This document shows positions 43,900-53,050 of a stretch of 64,000 bases of DNA, one piece after another. Origin of the DNA: Streptomyces longisporoflavus. Lineage in GTDB: Bacteria; Actinomycetota; Actinomycetes; Streptomycetales; Streptomycetaceae. The notes below the pieces were generated by a model. It was given only the letters and a program-made list of their open reading frames with translations, searched no databases and was not told the DNA's origin. The stretch covers positions 208,602-272,601 of the forward strand of contig NZ_BMTR01000014.1 of NCBI RefSeq assembly GCF_014649775.1, given 5' to 3'. Positions within the stretch are counted from its first letter, which is position 1, and each line of letters starts with the position of its first letter. Made by a program: the position numbers and the translations under genes.

Positions 43900-44412
43900 T
43901 TACCCCTCGCCTTCGGTCCAGCGGCGCAGCAGTTCCTCGCGCTTGGCCGCTCCCGGCGACCCGCCCTCGTGGCGGCGGCCCCACTCCGCCATCGTCGCCA
44001 GCGTCGTGCGCAGGGTCGCCTCGCCCTCCGTCATGCGGGCCAGGAGCGCCAGCGACAGGTCGTGCTCCGACCGGGAGTAGCCCGTCGCCGCGGCCACGTA
44101 CGCCGTCAGTTCCGTCTCCTCGGCCTCCGCGCGCGTGATCCGTACCGTCATCGCCGGGGCCTCGTACAAGCCGCCGAGGCCCGCCGTCATGGCCGCGTCC
44201 ACCAAGGCGCCCACCTGCCGCTTCAGCGACTTCACGGGGGCGTCCTCAACCGTCAGGGCACGCACCTCGTCCCAGGGGTAGAACGTCGACTGCTTGTCGC
44301 CAAGGCCCACCACGCCCTCCGGCGTCAACCGCACCCCCGCCGCGAGCCCCGAAGGCTTCGCGCCCACGTATACGTCGCCCTCGGCGATCCAGAACAGGCC
44401 CACCATGGCCAT
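43900..44412 (-). CDS. Hypothetical cytosolic protein
   Basis: 170 residues. N-terminal beta-rich region (LFWIAEGDVYVGA, GVRLTPEGVVGLGDKQSTFYPW, VRALTVEDAPVKS) reminiscent of a PH-like or bPH fold, then helices with LSLALLARMTEGEATLRTTLATMAEWGRRH. No membrane segment or signal. GGGGGAG lies 11 bases before the ATG at 44410-44412. Family not recognised. It is insulated from hspR by the hairpin at 44451. Confidence 0.65.
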   Translation of the reverse strand: MAMVGLFWIAEGDVYVGAKPSGLAAGVRLTPEGVVGLGDKQSTFYPWDEVRALTVEDAPVKSLKRQVGALVDAAMTAGLGGLYEAPAMTVRITRAEAEETELTAYVAAATGYSRSEHDLSLALLARMTEGEATLRTTLATMAEWGRRHEGGSPGAAKREELLRRWTEGEG

Positions 44413-44450
44413 CGAAAGCTCAACTCCCCCGGTGTGCAGCACAAAAGAAC

Positions 44451-44497
44451 GTGAGTGGGGGCCGGGAAGCGGCGTGCGCTTCCCGGCCCCCACTCAC
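44451..44497 (-). terminator. Terminator of the dnaK-grpE-dnaJ-hspR operon
   Basis: Perfect 20-bp arms (44451-44470 and 44478-44497) with a seven-base loop, 33 bases after the hspR stop. It is the longest hairpin in the window. Confidence 0.92.
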
Positions 44498-44529
44498 ATT
44501 ACTTAAGGGCTACTGACCCGCCCCAAGAG

Positions 44530-44994
44530 CTACTGCTCCGTCGTCCGCTTCGGACGCCACACCACGAGCGCGCTCGCCTGCTGCACGTCCTGGTACGGGA
44601 CGAGGTCACGGCGGTACGACGCGTGGACCGCCGCCTCGCGCTGCTGCATCGCGGCAGCCGCGCCCTCCACGGCGTTCGACAACTCGGCCACCCTCGCCTG
44701 CAGCGCCGCGACCTGGTTCTCCAGCTCGATGATGCGCTTGATGCCGGCGAGGTTGATGCCCTCTTCCTGCGACAACTGCTGCACCGTACGCAGCAGTTCG
44801 ATGTCGCGGGCCGAATAGCGCCGGCCGCGGCCCGCCGTGCGGTCCGGGGAGACCAGACCGAGGCGGTCGTACTGGCGCAGGGTCTGCGGGTGGAGGCCCG
44901 AAAGCTGGGCGGCCACCGAGATGACGTAGACCGGCGTCTCGTCGGTCAGTTGGTACGCACGCCCAAAATTGGACTGTCGACGACGGCCGTCCAT
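44530..44994 (-). CDS. hspR: Heat-shock repressor HspR (MerR family)
   Basis: 154 residues. MerR-type winged helix at residues 20-90 (YVISVAAQLSGLHPQTLRQYDRLGLVSPDRTAGRGRRYSARDIE) followed by a coiled coil (IIELENQVAALQARVAELSNAV) and a hydrophobic C-terminal stretch (SALVVWRP) that fits HspR. It represses the dnaK operon and clpB through HAIR repeats with DnaK as corepressor (established for Streptomyces). It is the last gene of the operon, one base after dnaJ. Confidence 0.96.
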   Translation of the reverse strand: MDGRRRQSNFGRAYQLTDETPVYVISVAAQLSGLHPQTLRQYDRLGLVSPDRTAGRGRRYSARDIELLRTVQQLSQEEGINLAGIKRIIELENQVAALQARVAELSNAVEGAAAAMQQREAAVHASYRRDLVPYQDVQQASALVVWRPKRTTEQ

Positions 44995-44995
44995 C

Positions 44996-46198
44996 TCATG
45001 CTCCCTTCGCGGCCTGGAACAGTTCTGCCCGCGGATCGTCGTCCGCAGTCGCCTCGCGGTAGGACTCCAGGGCTTCCTTCGCCGAGTCGGAGAGCGATGT
45101 CGGAACCGACACCTCCACCGTCACGAGCAGGTCGCCCCGCGAACCGTCCTTGCGGACCGCGCCCTTGCCGCGCGCACGCATCGTACGGCCGTTGGGGGTG
45201 CCCGCAGGCACCTTCAGCGTCACGGCGGGCCCGCCCAGCGTGGGCACCTTGACCTCGCCGCCCAGTGCCGCTTCCGCGAACGTCACCGGGACCGTCACCG
45301 TCAGGTTGTCGCCCTTGCGGCCGAAGACCGGGTGGGTGTCGACGTGCACGACGACGTACAGGTCGCCCGCCGGGCCGCCCCGTTCACCGGGACCGCCCTT
45401 GCCTCGCAGGCGGATGCGCTGGCCGTCCGACACTCCCGCGGGAATGCGGACCTGCATCGTGCGGGACGACTTCGCCCGGCCCGAGCCCTTGCAGACCTCG
45501 CAGGGGTCCTGGGCGATGAGCCCGCGGCCCTTGCAGTCCACGCAGGGGTCGGTCAACGAAAAGCCGCCGCCGCCTCCCCGCGAGACCTGGCCCGTGCCGA
45601 CGCAGGTCGGGCACACACGCGGCGTGCCGTTCTTGTCGCCGGTACCGGAACAGGCCTTGCAGGGAGCCTGGGAGGACATCCGCAGCGGGACCGTGGCCCC
45701 GTCCACCGCCTCCGTGAAACTCAGCGTGACCTCGGACTCGATGTCCTGGCCGCGCCGGGGCTGCGTACGCGTGCCCGCGCCGCCACCCGTGCCGCCTCGG
45801 TTGAACAAGCCCCCGAAGACGTCACCCAGACCGCCCCCGAAGCCGCCGCCGGCACCGCCCGCTCCCCCGCCCGGGGCGCCGCCTCCGAAGAGGTCGCCCA
45901 GGTCGAAGTTGAACGAGCCGCCGCCGCCCGCGCCTCCGGGACCGGCCCTGAAGCCGCCGTTGCCGAAGAGAGCACGCGCTTCGTCGTACTCCTTGCGCTT
46001 CTTGGGGTCGCCGAGGACGTCGTTCGCCTCGGAGATCTCCTTGAAGCGCTCTTCCGCCTTGGTGTTGCCCTTGTTGGCGTCCGGGTGATTCTCGCGTGCG
46101 AGTTTCCGGTACGCCTTCTTGATCTCGGCTTCGGTGGCGTCCTTGGGGACGCCGAGGACCTTGTAGTAGTCCTTCTCGATGAAGTCCTTGGTGCTCAC
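44996..46198 (-). CDS. dnaJ: Chaperone DnaJ
   Basis: 400 residues. J domain with HPD in YRKLARENHPDANKG, a Gly/Phe region, four CxxCxGxG zinc repeats (CKACSGTG, CPTCVGTG, CVDCKGRG, CEVCKGSG) and C-terminal substrate domains. It delivers unfolded protein to DnaK and stimulates its ATPase. GTG start at 46196-46198. Third gene of the heat-shock operon, 41 bases after grpE. Confidence 0.97.
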   Translation of the reverse strand: MSTKDFIEKDYYKVLGVPKDATEAEIKKAYRKLARENHPDANKGNTKAEERFKEISEANDVLGDPKKRKEYDEARALFGNGGFRAGPGGAGGGGSFNFDLGDLFGGGAPGGGAGGAGGGFGGGLGDVFGGLFNRGGTGGGAGTRTQPRRGQDIESEVTLSFTEAVDGATVPLRMSSQAPCKACSGTGDKNGTPRVCPTCVGTGQVSRGGGGGFSLTDPCVDCKGRGLIAQDPCEVCKGSGRAKSSRTMQVRIPAGVSDGQRIRLRGKGGPGERGGPAGDLYVVVHVDTHPVFGRKGDNLTVTVPVTFAEAALGGEVKVPTLGGPAVTLKVPAGTPNGRTMRARGKGAVRKDGSRGDLLVTVEVSVPTSLSDSAKEALESYREATADDDPRAELFQAAKGA

Positions 46199-46239
46199 CC
46201 TCGACGTCCCTCCTCTCGCTTCACAACAACTCCGATATG

Positions 46240-46980
46240 TCAGCCCTCGTCCGGGCCGCCACCGGTCTCCTTGTCCTCCGCCTTGTCGGCGGAGTCCGCG
46301 GACGTGGCGGTCTCGGCCTCGCCCTTGACCGTCTGCGCGCCCGGCTGCGGCTCGGCCACGGCCACCCGCGCGGGGCGGATGGTGCGCTCGCCGATGCGAT
46401 ACCCCGGCTGGAGGATCGCGACGCAGGTCGTCTCGGTGACGTCCGGTGCGTACGAGTGCATCAGGGCTTCGTGGATCGTCGGGTCGAAGGGCTCGCCCTC
46501 CTTGCCGAACTGCTGGAGGCCCATCTTGGCGACGACCGTCTCTAGCGACTCCGCCACTGACTTGAACCCGCCGACCAGCTCGCCGTGTTCCCGCGCGCGG
46601 CCGATGTCGTCGAGGCTCGGGAGGAGCTCGCTCAGGAGGTTCGCCGCGGCGATCTCCTTGACCGTGACCTTGTCCCGCTCCACACGACGGCGGTAGTTCT
46701 GGTACTCCGCCTGCAACCGCTGGAGGTCCGCCGTGCGCTCGCCGAGCGCCGTACGCACCTGGTCCAGCTGGGCGAGCAGACCCGCGTCCTGAGCGGACTG
46801 AGCCGACTGGCCCGGCTGTGCGGACTGGGCGGATGCCTTGCTTGCGTCCCCGGCCGGGGCCGCCGGGCTCTCCTCGACGGAGGGCTCGGCGGCCTGCGGC
46901 GCCGCGTCATCAGGGGTGGCGCCGGAGGGGACGTCAGGCTTCTCGGCGTTCTCGCCGAAGCCCGGAGTCTCCTCGGTCAT
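46240..46980 (-). CDS. grpE: Nucleotide exchange factor GrpE
   Basis: 246 residues. An acidic, Ser/Gln-rich N-terminus, a long coiled coil (LAQLDQVRTALGERTADLQRLQ) and the GrpE head with YRRRVERDKVTVKEIAAANL, LLPSLDDIGRAREHGEL and a terminal beta wing (GYRIGERTIRPARVAVA). The C-terminal tail past the wing is longer than usual. The ATG overlaps the dnaK stop (ATGA). Confidence 0.96.
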   Translation of the reverse strand: MTEETPGFGENAEKPDVPSGATPDDAAPQAAEPSVEESPAAPAGDASKASAQSAQPGQSAQSAQDAGLLAQLDQVRTALGERTADLQRLQAEYQNYRRRVERDKVTVKEIAAANLLSELLPSLDDIGRAREHGELVGGFKSVAESLETVVAKMGLQQFGKEGEPFDPTIHEALMHSYAPDVTETTCVAILQPGYRIGERTIRPARVAVAEPQPGAQTVKGEAETATSADSADKAEDKETGGGPDEG

Positions 46981-48851
46981 GCGGCGCCGCCCTTCGACTC
47001 ACCGGGCTTCTCGTCGTCGACGATCTCGGCGTCGACCACGTCGTCGTCCTTGTCCTTGGACATGTTCGGGGCCTCGCCGCCCTCGGCGCCCGGGGCAGCG
47101 CCCTCGGCACCGGCGGCCTGCGCGTCCGCGTACATGGCCTGGCCCAGCTTCTGGGAGACGGCCGCGACCTTCTCGGTGGCGGTGCGGATCTCCGCCGTGT
47201 CGTCGCCCTTGAGCTTCTCCTTCAGCTCTTCGACGGCCGACTCGACCTCGGTCTTCACGTCACCCGGAACCTTGTCCGCGTTGTCGGTGAGGAACTTCTC
47301 CGTCTGGTAGACGAGCTGCTCGCCCTGGTTGCGGGACTCGGCGGCCTCGCGGCGCTTGTGGTCCTCGTCCGCGTACTGCTCGGCCTCCTGGCGCATGCGG
47401 TCGACCTCGTCCTTCGGCAGCGAGGAGCCGCCGGTGACGGTCATCTTCTGCTCCTTGCCGGTGCCGAGGTCCTTGGCCGTCACGTGCATGATGCCGTTGG
47501 CGTCGATGTCGAAGGCGACCTCGATCTGCGGGACACCGCGCGGGGCCGGCGGCAGGCCCGTGAGCTCGAACATTCCGAGCTTCTTGTTGTACGCCGCGAT
47601 CTCGCGCTCGCCCTGGTAGACCTGGATCTGGACGGACGGCTGGTTGTCCTCGGCCGTCGTGAAGATCTCGGAGCGCTTGGTCGGGATCGTGGTGTTGCGC
47701 TCGATGAGCTTGGTCATGATCCCTCCCTTGGTCTCGATGCCGAGGGAGAGCGGGGTGACGTCGAGGAGCAGGACGTCCTTGACCTCGCCCTTGAGGACAC
47801 CGGCCTGGAGGGCGGCGCCGATGGCGACGACCTCGTCCGGGTTCACGCCCTTGTTGGCGTCCTGGCCGCCGGTCAGCTCCTTGACGAGCTCCGCGACGGC
47901 GGGCATACGGGTCGAGCCACCGACGAGAACGACGTGGTCGATCTCGGAGAGCTGGATGCCCGCGTCCTTGATGACGTTGTGGAACGGCGTCTTGCAGCGC
48001 TCCAGAAGGTCGGACGTGAGCTGCTGGAACTGGGCGCGCGTGAGCTTCTCGTCCAGGTGCAGCGGGCCCTCGGCGGACGCCGTGATGTAGGGCAGGTTGA
48101 TCGAGGTCTCCGTAGAGGAGGACAGCTCGATCTTGGCCTTCTCGGCCGCCTCGCGCAGGCGCTGGAGCGCCATCTTGTCCTTGGAGAGGTCCACGCCGTG
48201 GCCGTTGTTGAACTGCTTGACCAGGTAGTCGACGACGCGCTGGTCCCAGTCGTCACCACCGAGGTGGTTGTCGCCGTTCGTGGCCTTCACCTCGACGACG
48301 CCGTCGCCGATCTCCAGGAGGGACACGTCGAAGGTGCCGCCACCGAGGTCGAAGACGAGGATCGTCTGGTCGTCCTTGTCGAGGCCGTACGCGAGAGCGG
48401 CGGCCGTCGGCTCGTTGACGATGCGCAGGACGTTCAGGCCCGCGATCTCGCCGGCCTCCTTCGTCGCCTGGCGCTCCGAGTCGTTGAAGTACGCCGGGAC
48501 GGTGATGACCGCGTCGGCCACCTTCTCGCCCAGGTACGACTCGGCGTCGCGCTTCAGCTTCTGCAGGATGAACGCGGAGATCTGCTGGGGGTTGAACCCC
48601 TTGTCGTCGATGTCCACCTTCCAGTCAGTGCCCATGTGGCGCTTGACCGAGCGGATGGTCCTGTCGACGTTCGTGACCGCCTGGCGCTTGGCTACCTCGC
48701 CGACCAGCACCTCGCCGTTCTTCGCGAAGGCGACGACGGACGGCGTGGTCCTGGCGCCCTCGGCGTTGGTGATGACGGTGGGCTCGCCGCCTTCAAGAAC
48801 GCTGACGACAGAGTTAGTCGTGCCCAGGTCGATGCCGACCGCACGTGCCAT
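46977..48851 (-). CDS. dnaK: Hsp70 chaperone DnaK
   Basis: 624 residues. ATPase domain begins RAVGIDLGTTNSVV, with DLGGGTFDVSLL and VLVGGSTRMPAV; the substrate domain has LLLDVTPLSLGIET and a C-terminal lid followed by an Ala/Gly/Glu tail. The ATG at 48849-48851 has GGAGGAACC in front; the longer frame upstream reads through the HAIR operator and is rejected. First gene of dnaK-grpE-dnaJ-hspR. Confidence 0.98.
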   Translation of the reverse strand: MARAVGIDLGTTNSVVSVLEGGEPTVITNAEGARTTPSVVAFAKNGEVLVGEVAKRQAVTNVDRTIRSVKRHMGTDWKVDIDDKGFNPQQISAFILQKLKRDAESYLGEKVADAVITVPAYFNDSERQATKEAGEIAGLNVLRIVNEPTAAALAYGLDKDDQTILVFDLGGGTFDVSLLEIGDGVVEVKATNGDNHLGGDDWDQRVVDYLVKQFNNGHGVDLSKDKMALQRLREAAEKAKIELSSSTETSINLPYITASAEGPLHLDEKLTRAQFQQLTSDLLERCKTPFHNVIKDAGIQLSEIDHVVLVGGSTRMPAVAELVKELTGGQDANKGVNPDEVVAIGAALQAGVLKGEVKDVLLLDVTPLSLGIETKGGIMTKLIERNTTIPTKRSEIFTTAEDNQPSVQIQVYQGEREIAAYNKKLGMFELTGLPPAPRGVPQIEVAFDIDANGIMHVTAKDLGTGKEQKMTVTGGSSLPKDEVDRMRQEAEQYADEDHKRREAAESRNQGEQLVYQTEKFLTDNADKVPGDVKTEVESAVEELKEKLKGDDTAEIRTATEKVAAVSQKLGQAMYADAQAAGAEGAAPGAEGGEAPNMSKDKDDDVVDAEIVDDEKPGESKGGAA

Positions 48852-48873
48852 TTCGGTTCCTCCAGATGTAACT

Positions 48874-48894
48874 CTTGAGTGGATCTGACTCAAG
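48874..48894. promoter_or_regulatory. Perfect HAIR operator at the dnaK promoter
   Basis: CTTGAGT-N7-ACTCAAG exactly as in the HspR consensus, 23 bases upstream of the dnaK ATG. A minus-strand promoter with -35 TTGACT (48916-48921), 17-base spacer and -10 CATCCT (48893-48898) places the transcription start inside the operator. Confidence 0.95.
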
Positions 48895-48925
48895 GATGCA
48901 TGGTCGCTTCGCTGGAGTCAACAGA

Positions 48926-48946
48926 GCTGAGTCGGGGCCGCTCAAC
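48926..48946. promoter_or_regulatory. Second, degenerate HAIR operator upstream of dnaK
   Basis: GCTGAGT-N7-GCTCAAC keeps the spacing and most arm bases of the HAIR consensus and lies directly upstream of the dnaK -35. Two sites flanking the promoter would allow cooperative HspR binding. Confidence 0.65.
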
Positions 48947-49204
48947 TCTTATCCCGGTCTTACGCGCAACCCGGAGTCCCCCAAACGGGGGCACGGCCTC
49001 GGCTGCCGGTCCGTCGTGGCTGGTCGCGCAGTTCCCCGCACCCCTGCGGGGTGCCCCTGCCCCGCGACGCGGCAAGGGTTGCCTGAGCGACGCAGATCAC
49101 CGCCCTGCTGGCTACAGTGCGGCTGAGTAAGTGGGTAGTCTCAGACGGACTGCATAAGTTACCGCTTAGTAATAGTTCGCCTCGCAGGCCCGAGGAGCCC
49201 CCAA
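48947..49204. other. Intergenic region between dnaK and the Fe-S oxidoreductase gene
   Basis: No gene. It contains a dispersed Streptomyces-type sequence (GTCGCGCAGTTCCCCGCACCCC) with a hairpin GCACCCC/GGGGTGC at 49038-49054, and an AT-rich segment at 49130-49180 that probably holds the rightward promoter and the palindrome at 49159. Confidence 0.55.
49159..49172. promoter_or_regulatory. Palindrome TTAC-N6-GTAA ahead of the Fe-S oxidoreductase
   Basis: TTACCGCTTAGTAA lies 33 bases before the start, in the most AT-rich stretch of the region. TetR-type acyl-CoA regulators bind sites of this kind, so control with fatty-acid oxidation is possible. Confidence 0.45.
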
Positions 49205-51490
49205 ATGCAACTCGCCGCGATCATCGTGTCGCTGGTCCTAATCGCGGTCGGCGTCGCGCTGTTCGGCCGTGCCATCGTGCAGATCTACCAGTTCATGCGG
49301 CTCGGACAGTCCGTCCCGGCAGGTACCCGCACCGATCAGCCCGTGCAGCGCACCGTCACCGTGGCCAGGGAGTTCCTCGGCCACACCCGCATGAACCGGT
49401 GGGGCGTCGTCGGCGTCGCGCACTGGTTCGTGGCGGTGGGCTTCTTCTCGCTCCTGCTGACCATCGTCAACGCCATCGGCCAGCTCTTCAAGGCCGACTG
49501 GATGCTGCCGATCATCGGCGAGTGGGCCCCGTACAACATGTTCGTCGAGTTCATCGGCACGATGACGATCGTCGGCATCCTGACGCTGATCGTCATCCGG
49601 CAGCTGAGCAAGCCCGACAACAAGCCGGGCCGCAAGTCCCGCTTCGCGGGCTCCAAGAAGGGCCAGGCGTACTTCGTCGAGGCCGTCATCCTCATCGTCG
49701 GCGTCTGCATCTTCACGCTGCACGCCCTTGAGGGTGCCCAGCACCACGTGGACAGCTACGAGGCCTCGTTCTTCATCTCGTACCCCTTCGTGTCCTGGTT
49801 CGGCGGGATGGACCTCTCCACCCTGCAGAACCTCACGTACTTCTTCGCCATGCTGAAGATCGCCACCTCGTTCATCTGGATGATCGTGGTCGCGCTCAAC
49901 ACCAACATGGGCGTCGCCTGGCACCGTTTCCTCGCCTTCCCGAACATCTGGTTCAAGCGCGAGGCGGACGGCTCCACGACCCTCGGCGAGCTCCAGCCGA
50001 TGATGTCCGGCGGCAAGCCGATCGACTGGGAGGACCCGGGCGAGGACGACGTCTTCGGCGTCAGCCAGGTCGAGCAGTTCTCCTGGAAGGGCCTCCTCGA
50101 CTTCAGTACGTGCACCGAGTGCGGTCGCTGCCAGTCGCAGTGCCCCGCCTGGAACACCGGCAAGCCGCTCTCCCCGAAGCTCCTGATCATGTCGCTGCGC
50201 GACCACGCGCACGCCAAGGCCCCGTACCTGCTCGCGGGCGGCGGCAAGGACATGGAGGGCAACGAGAAGGCGACCGAGGAGCAGCTCAAGGACGTTCCCG
50301 CCGCCGCTCTCGCCGAGGCCGAGCGCCCCCTCATCGGCACCGCCGAGGAGAACGGCGTCATCGACCCCGACGTCCTGTGGTCCTGCACCAGCTGCGGCGC
50401 CTGCGTCGAGCAGTGCCCGGTGGACATCGAGCACATCGACCACATCGTCGACATGCGCCGCTACCAGGTGATGATCGAGAGCGCGTTCCCGTCCGAGGCC
50501 GGGACGATGCTCAAGAACCTGGAGAAGAAGGGCAACCCCTGGGGCCTGGCCAAGAAGCAGCGTCTTGAGTGGCTCAAGGAGCTCGACTTCGAGGTGCCGG
50601 TCGTCGGCAAGGACATCGAGGACCTCACCGAGGTCGAGTACCTCTACTGGGTCGGCTGCGCGGGCTCCCTGGAGGACCGCGCGAAGAAGACCACCAAGGC
50701 CTTCGCGGAGCTGCTCAACATGGCGGGCGTCAAGTTCGCGATCATGGGCGGCGACGAGAAGTGCACCGGTGACTCCGCACGCCGCCTGGGCAACGAGCCG
50801 CTGTTCCAGCAGCTCGGCCAGGAGAACGTGATGGCGCTGAACATGGCGTTCGGCGAGGAACTCGACGACGACGGCAAGGTCACGCCGGAGTCGGCCAAGC
50901 CGAAGACGGCGAAGAAGATCGTCGCCACCTGCCCGCACTGCCTCAACACACTCGGCAACGAGTACCCGCAGCTCGGCGGCGACTACGAGGTCATCCACCA
51001 CACGCAGCTGCTCCAGCACCTCATCGACGAGGGCAAGCTGATCCCGGTGACCCCCGTCGAGGGCCTCATCACCTACCACGACCCGTGCTACCTCGGCCGG
51101 CACAACAAGATCTACACGCCCCCGCGCGAGATCATGTCCGCCGTCCCGGGCCTGCGCCAGCAGGAGATGCACCGCCACAAGGAGCGCGGCTTCTGCTGCG
51201 GTGCCGGTGGCGCGCGGATGTGGATGGAGGAGCGGATCGGCAAGCGCATCAACACGGAGCGGGTCGACGAGGCGCTCAGCCTCAACCCCGACATCGTGTC
51301 GACCGCCTGCCCGTTCTGCCTGGTCATGCTCACCGACTCCGTCAACGGCAAGAAGAACGACGGCAAGGCGCAGGAGTCCCTCCAGGTCGTGGACGTCGCG
51401 CAGTTGCTGCTCGACTCCGTGAAGACCCCGGTGGACCCCGCCGGCGAGTCCGAGACCGCGGACGCGCCGGAACCCGAGCCGGCGAAGTAA
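49205..51490 (+). CDS. EtfD-like membrane Fe-S oxidoreductase
   Basis: 761 residues. Five or so N-terminal membrane helices resemble the nitrate-reductase gamma subunit; two 4Fe-4S motifs follow near residues 302 and 394 (CTECGRCQSQCP, CTSCGACVEQCP), then two CCG domains as in heterodisulfide reductase (TCPHCLNTLGNEYP, FCCGAGGARMW, ACPFCLVML). Mycobacterial Rv0338c/EtfD has this architecture and passes electrons from electron-transfer flavoprotein of beta-oxidation to quinone. The same role is inferred here. GAGGAG lies eight bases before the ATG. Confidence 0.9.
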   Translation: MQLAAIIVSLVLIAVGVALFGRAIVQIYQFMRLGQSVPAGTRTDQPVQRTVTVAREFLGHTRMNRWGVVGVAHWFVAVGFFSLLLTIVNAIGQLFKADWMLPIIGEWAPYNMFVEFIGTMTIVGILTLIVIRQLSKPDNKPGRKSRFAGSKKGQAYFVEAVILIVGVCIFTLHALEGAQHHVDSYEASFFISYPFVSWFGGMDLSTLQNLTYFFAMLKIATSFIWMIVVALNTNMGVAWHRFLAFPNIWFKREADGSTTLGELQPMMSGGKPIDWEDPGEDDVFGVSQVEQFSWKGLLDFSTCTECGRCQSQCPAWNTGKPLSPKLLIMSLRDHAHAKAPYLLAGGGKDMEGNEKATEEQLKDVPAAALAEAERPLIGTAEENGVIDPDVLWSCTSCGACVEQCPVDIEHIDHIVDMRRYQVMIESAFPSEAGTMLKNLEKKGNPWGLAKKQRLEWLKELDFEVPVVGKDIEDLTEVEYLYWVGCAGSLEDRAKKTTKAFAELLNMAGVKFAIMGGDEKCTGDSARRLGNEPLFQQLGQENVMALNMAFGEELDDDGKVTPESAKPKTAKKIVATCPHCLNTLGNEYPQLGGDYEVIHHTQLLQHLIDEGKLIPVTPVEGLITYHDPCYLGRHNKIYTPPREIMSAVPGLRQQEMHRHKERGFCCGAGGARMWMEERIGKRINTERVDEALSLNPDIVSTACPFCLVMLTDSVNGKKNDGKAQESLQVVDVAQLLLDSVKTPVDPAGESETADAPEPEPAK

Positions 51491-51508
51491 CGGCTCCTGG
51501 CGTACGTG

Positions 51509-51543
51509 AGGCCGGTTCCGCCCTTGGGGCGGGACCGGCCTTT
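51509..51543 (+). terminator. Terminator of the Fe-S oxidoreductase gene
   Basis: AGGCCGGT...ACCGGCCT with an inner CCGCCC/GGGCGG stem and a following TTT, 18 bases after the stop codon. Confidence 0.88.
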
Positions 51544-51664
51544 CGTGTGCTGCGGAAGGGGGGCATCATGTGTTGGTTGTTGTCGGCTGGGGCGGTCGGG
51601 GCGGGAGACAGGCATGCGGAACGCCGGGATACGTGGGGCACGTGGAGTCAGACGGAGTGATGTC

Positions 51665-53050
51665 GTGAGGCGCGGTGCTGTCGCGGGGCGCGGGGGTGTC
51701 GTGAGGCGCAGGGGTGTCATGGGCACGGCAGCCGTCGTCAGCTGTGCGCTGCTGCTCGCCGGGTGCGGGGGCGGGGGCGGCGACGACGCGGCAAAGCCCG
51801 ACGTCCGGCACAAGCCCGTCAGCATGGCGGGCAAGGGCGCGGCCCAGCTGCCCGTACCGAGCGGCAAGGGCAGCAAGGTCGACGACGACTTCAACGGTGA
51901 CGGCGCCCCCGATCTCGTACTGGACGACCTGGTGCACAGCGGCCACGGCGACGACGCGGGCATCGGCGTCGTGTACGGGTCCGACAGCGGACTGCGCCCC
52001 GGAGCACGGCAGTTGCTGAGCGCGCGGGAGAACGGCGCGCGGACCAAGGGCGAGTTGCCCGCGGCCTTTGAGTCGGAGGCGTCCTGCGACCTCGACAAGG
52101 ACGGGTTTACCGATCTCCTGGTCTCCACCGACCCGCCGTACGACGGGCAGGGCCAGCCGCCCGTGCCGCTCCAGATCCTCTTCGGCTCAACCAAGGGCCT
52201 GTCGGGCAAGGCCGTGAAGGTGCAGGTGCCCAAGCAGTCCCGCATCGGCAACGACTGGTCCGACCAGCCGGTGTGCGGCGACTTCGACGGCGACGGCGCG
52301 AACGACCTCGTCCTGCACGCGAGCGGCGCCCGCCTCACCTTCCTGCGCGGCCCGTTCAAGCGGACCGGTGCCCCGCGCCCGGCGGGCAAGCCGCTCGCCG
52401 CCCCCGGCAACGACCTCGTCACCGGCAAGGCCGTCGACGTCGACCGCGACGGGTACGACGACGTACTGGTCCGCAAGGCGGCCGGCGCGTCGGGCGCAGC
52501 CGAGGGCGCCCTCGTCCTCGGCGGCCCGAAGGGACCCGCGGAGACGGGGGTGCTCTTCCCCGCGGGCACGGACACGGCGTTCGGGCGCTTCGGCAAGGGC
52601 AAGGGCACGGACGCGGCGATCGCGGGCCCGAAGGGCGTCGCCCTGCGCTACGACGTGCCCGGCACCCAGCGCGCCTCGATGGAGGCGAAGAACGTGTCCG
52701 TGGACGCGGGGGACTTCGACGGGGACGGCCTGAGCGAGCTCGTCATGAGCGGGAGTGGCAGCGGCAGCGGGGGCGCCGCGGGCGAGGTGCGGGTCTTCAG
52801 GGGACGTACGACGGGGCTCGACAGGAACGCGTCGAGGCTGGTCAATCCGTCCGCGAAGGGGACCACGCAGGTCCTTGCCGTCGCGGACTTCAACGGCGAC
52901 AAGCGGGCCGATCTCGTGCTGCGGACGTATCGCGGGGACGGGCAGGACGCGGTGGGCGTGTATCCGGGGGTGCAGGGCGACCTGGTCTCGGGCAAGCCTC
53001 AGGTCACGTTCTCCACGGCGGAGTTTCTGGCGCTGGGGGACGGGGTGTAG
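51665..53050 (+). CDS. FG-GAP repeat lipoprotein, first of five tandem FG-GAP genes
   Basis: 461 residues from the GTG at 51665. A basic start, hydrophobic helix and lipobox (SCALLLAGCGGGG) indicate a lipoprotein anchored outside the membrane. The mature part holds FG-GAP/VCBS blades with calcium-type loops: DDDFNGDGAPDLVLDD, DLDKDGFTDLLV, DFDGDGANDLVL, DVDRDGYDDVLV, DFDGDGLSELVM and DFNGDKRADLVL, implying a seven-bladed propeller. Starts at 51614 (ATG with GGGAG) or 51701 are also possible. It has a different sequence style from its four neighbours and lacks their AGVPG motif. Confidence 0.82.
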   Translation: MRRGAVAGRGGVVRRRGVMGTAAVVSCALLLAGCGGGGGDDAAKPDVRHKPVSMAGKGAAQLPVPSGKGSKVDDDFNGDGAPDLVLDDLVHSGHGDDAGIGVVYGSDSGLRPGARQLLSARENGARTKGELPAAFESEASCDLDKDGFTDLLVSTDPPYDGQGQPPVPLQILFGSTKGLSGKAVKVQVPKQSRIGNDWSDQPVCGDFDGDGANDLVLHASGARLTFLRGPFKRTGAPRPAGKPLAAPGNDLVTGKAVDVDRDGYDDVLVRKAAGASGAAEGALVLGGPKGPAETGVLFPAGTDTAFGRFGKGKGTDAAIAGPKGVALRYDVPGTQRASMEAKNVSVDAGDFDGDGLSELVMSGSGSGSGGAAGEVRVFRGRTTGLDRNASRLVNPSAKGTTQVLAVADFNGDKRADLVLRTYRGDGQDAVGVYPGVQGDLVSGKPQVTFSTAEFLALGDGV

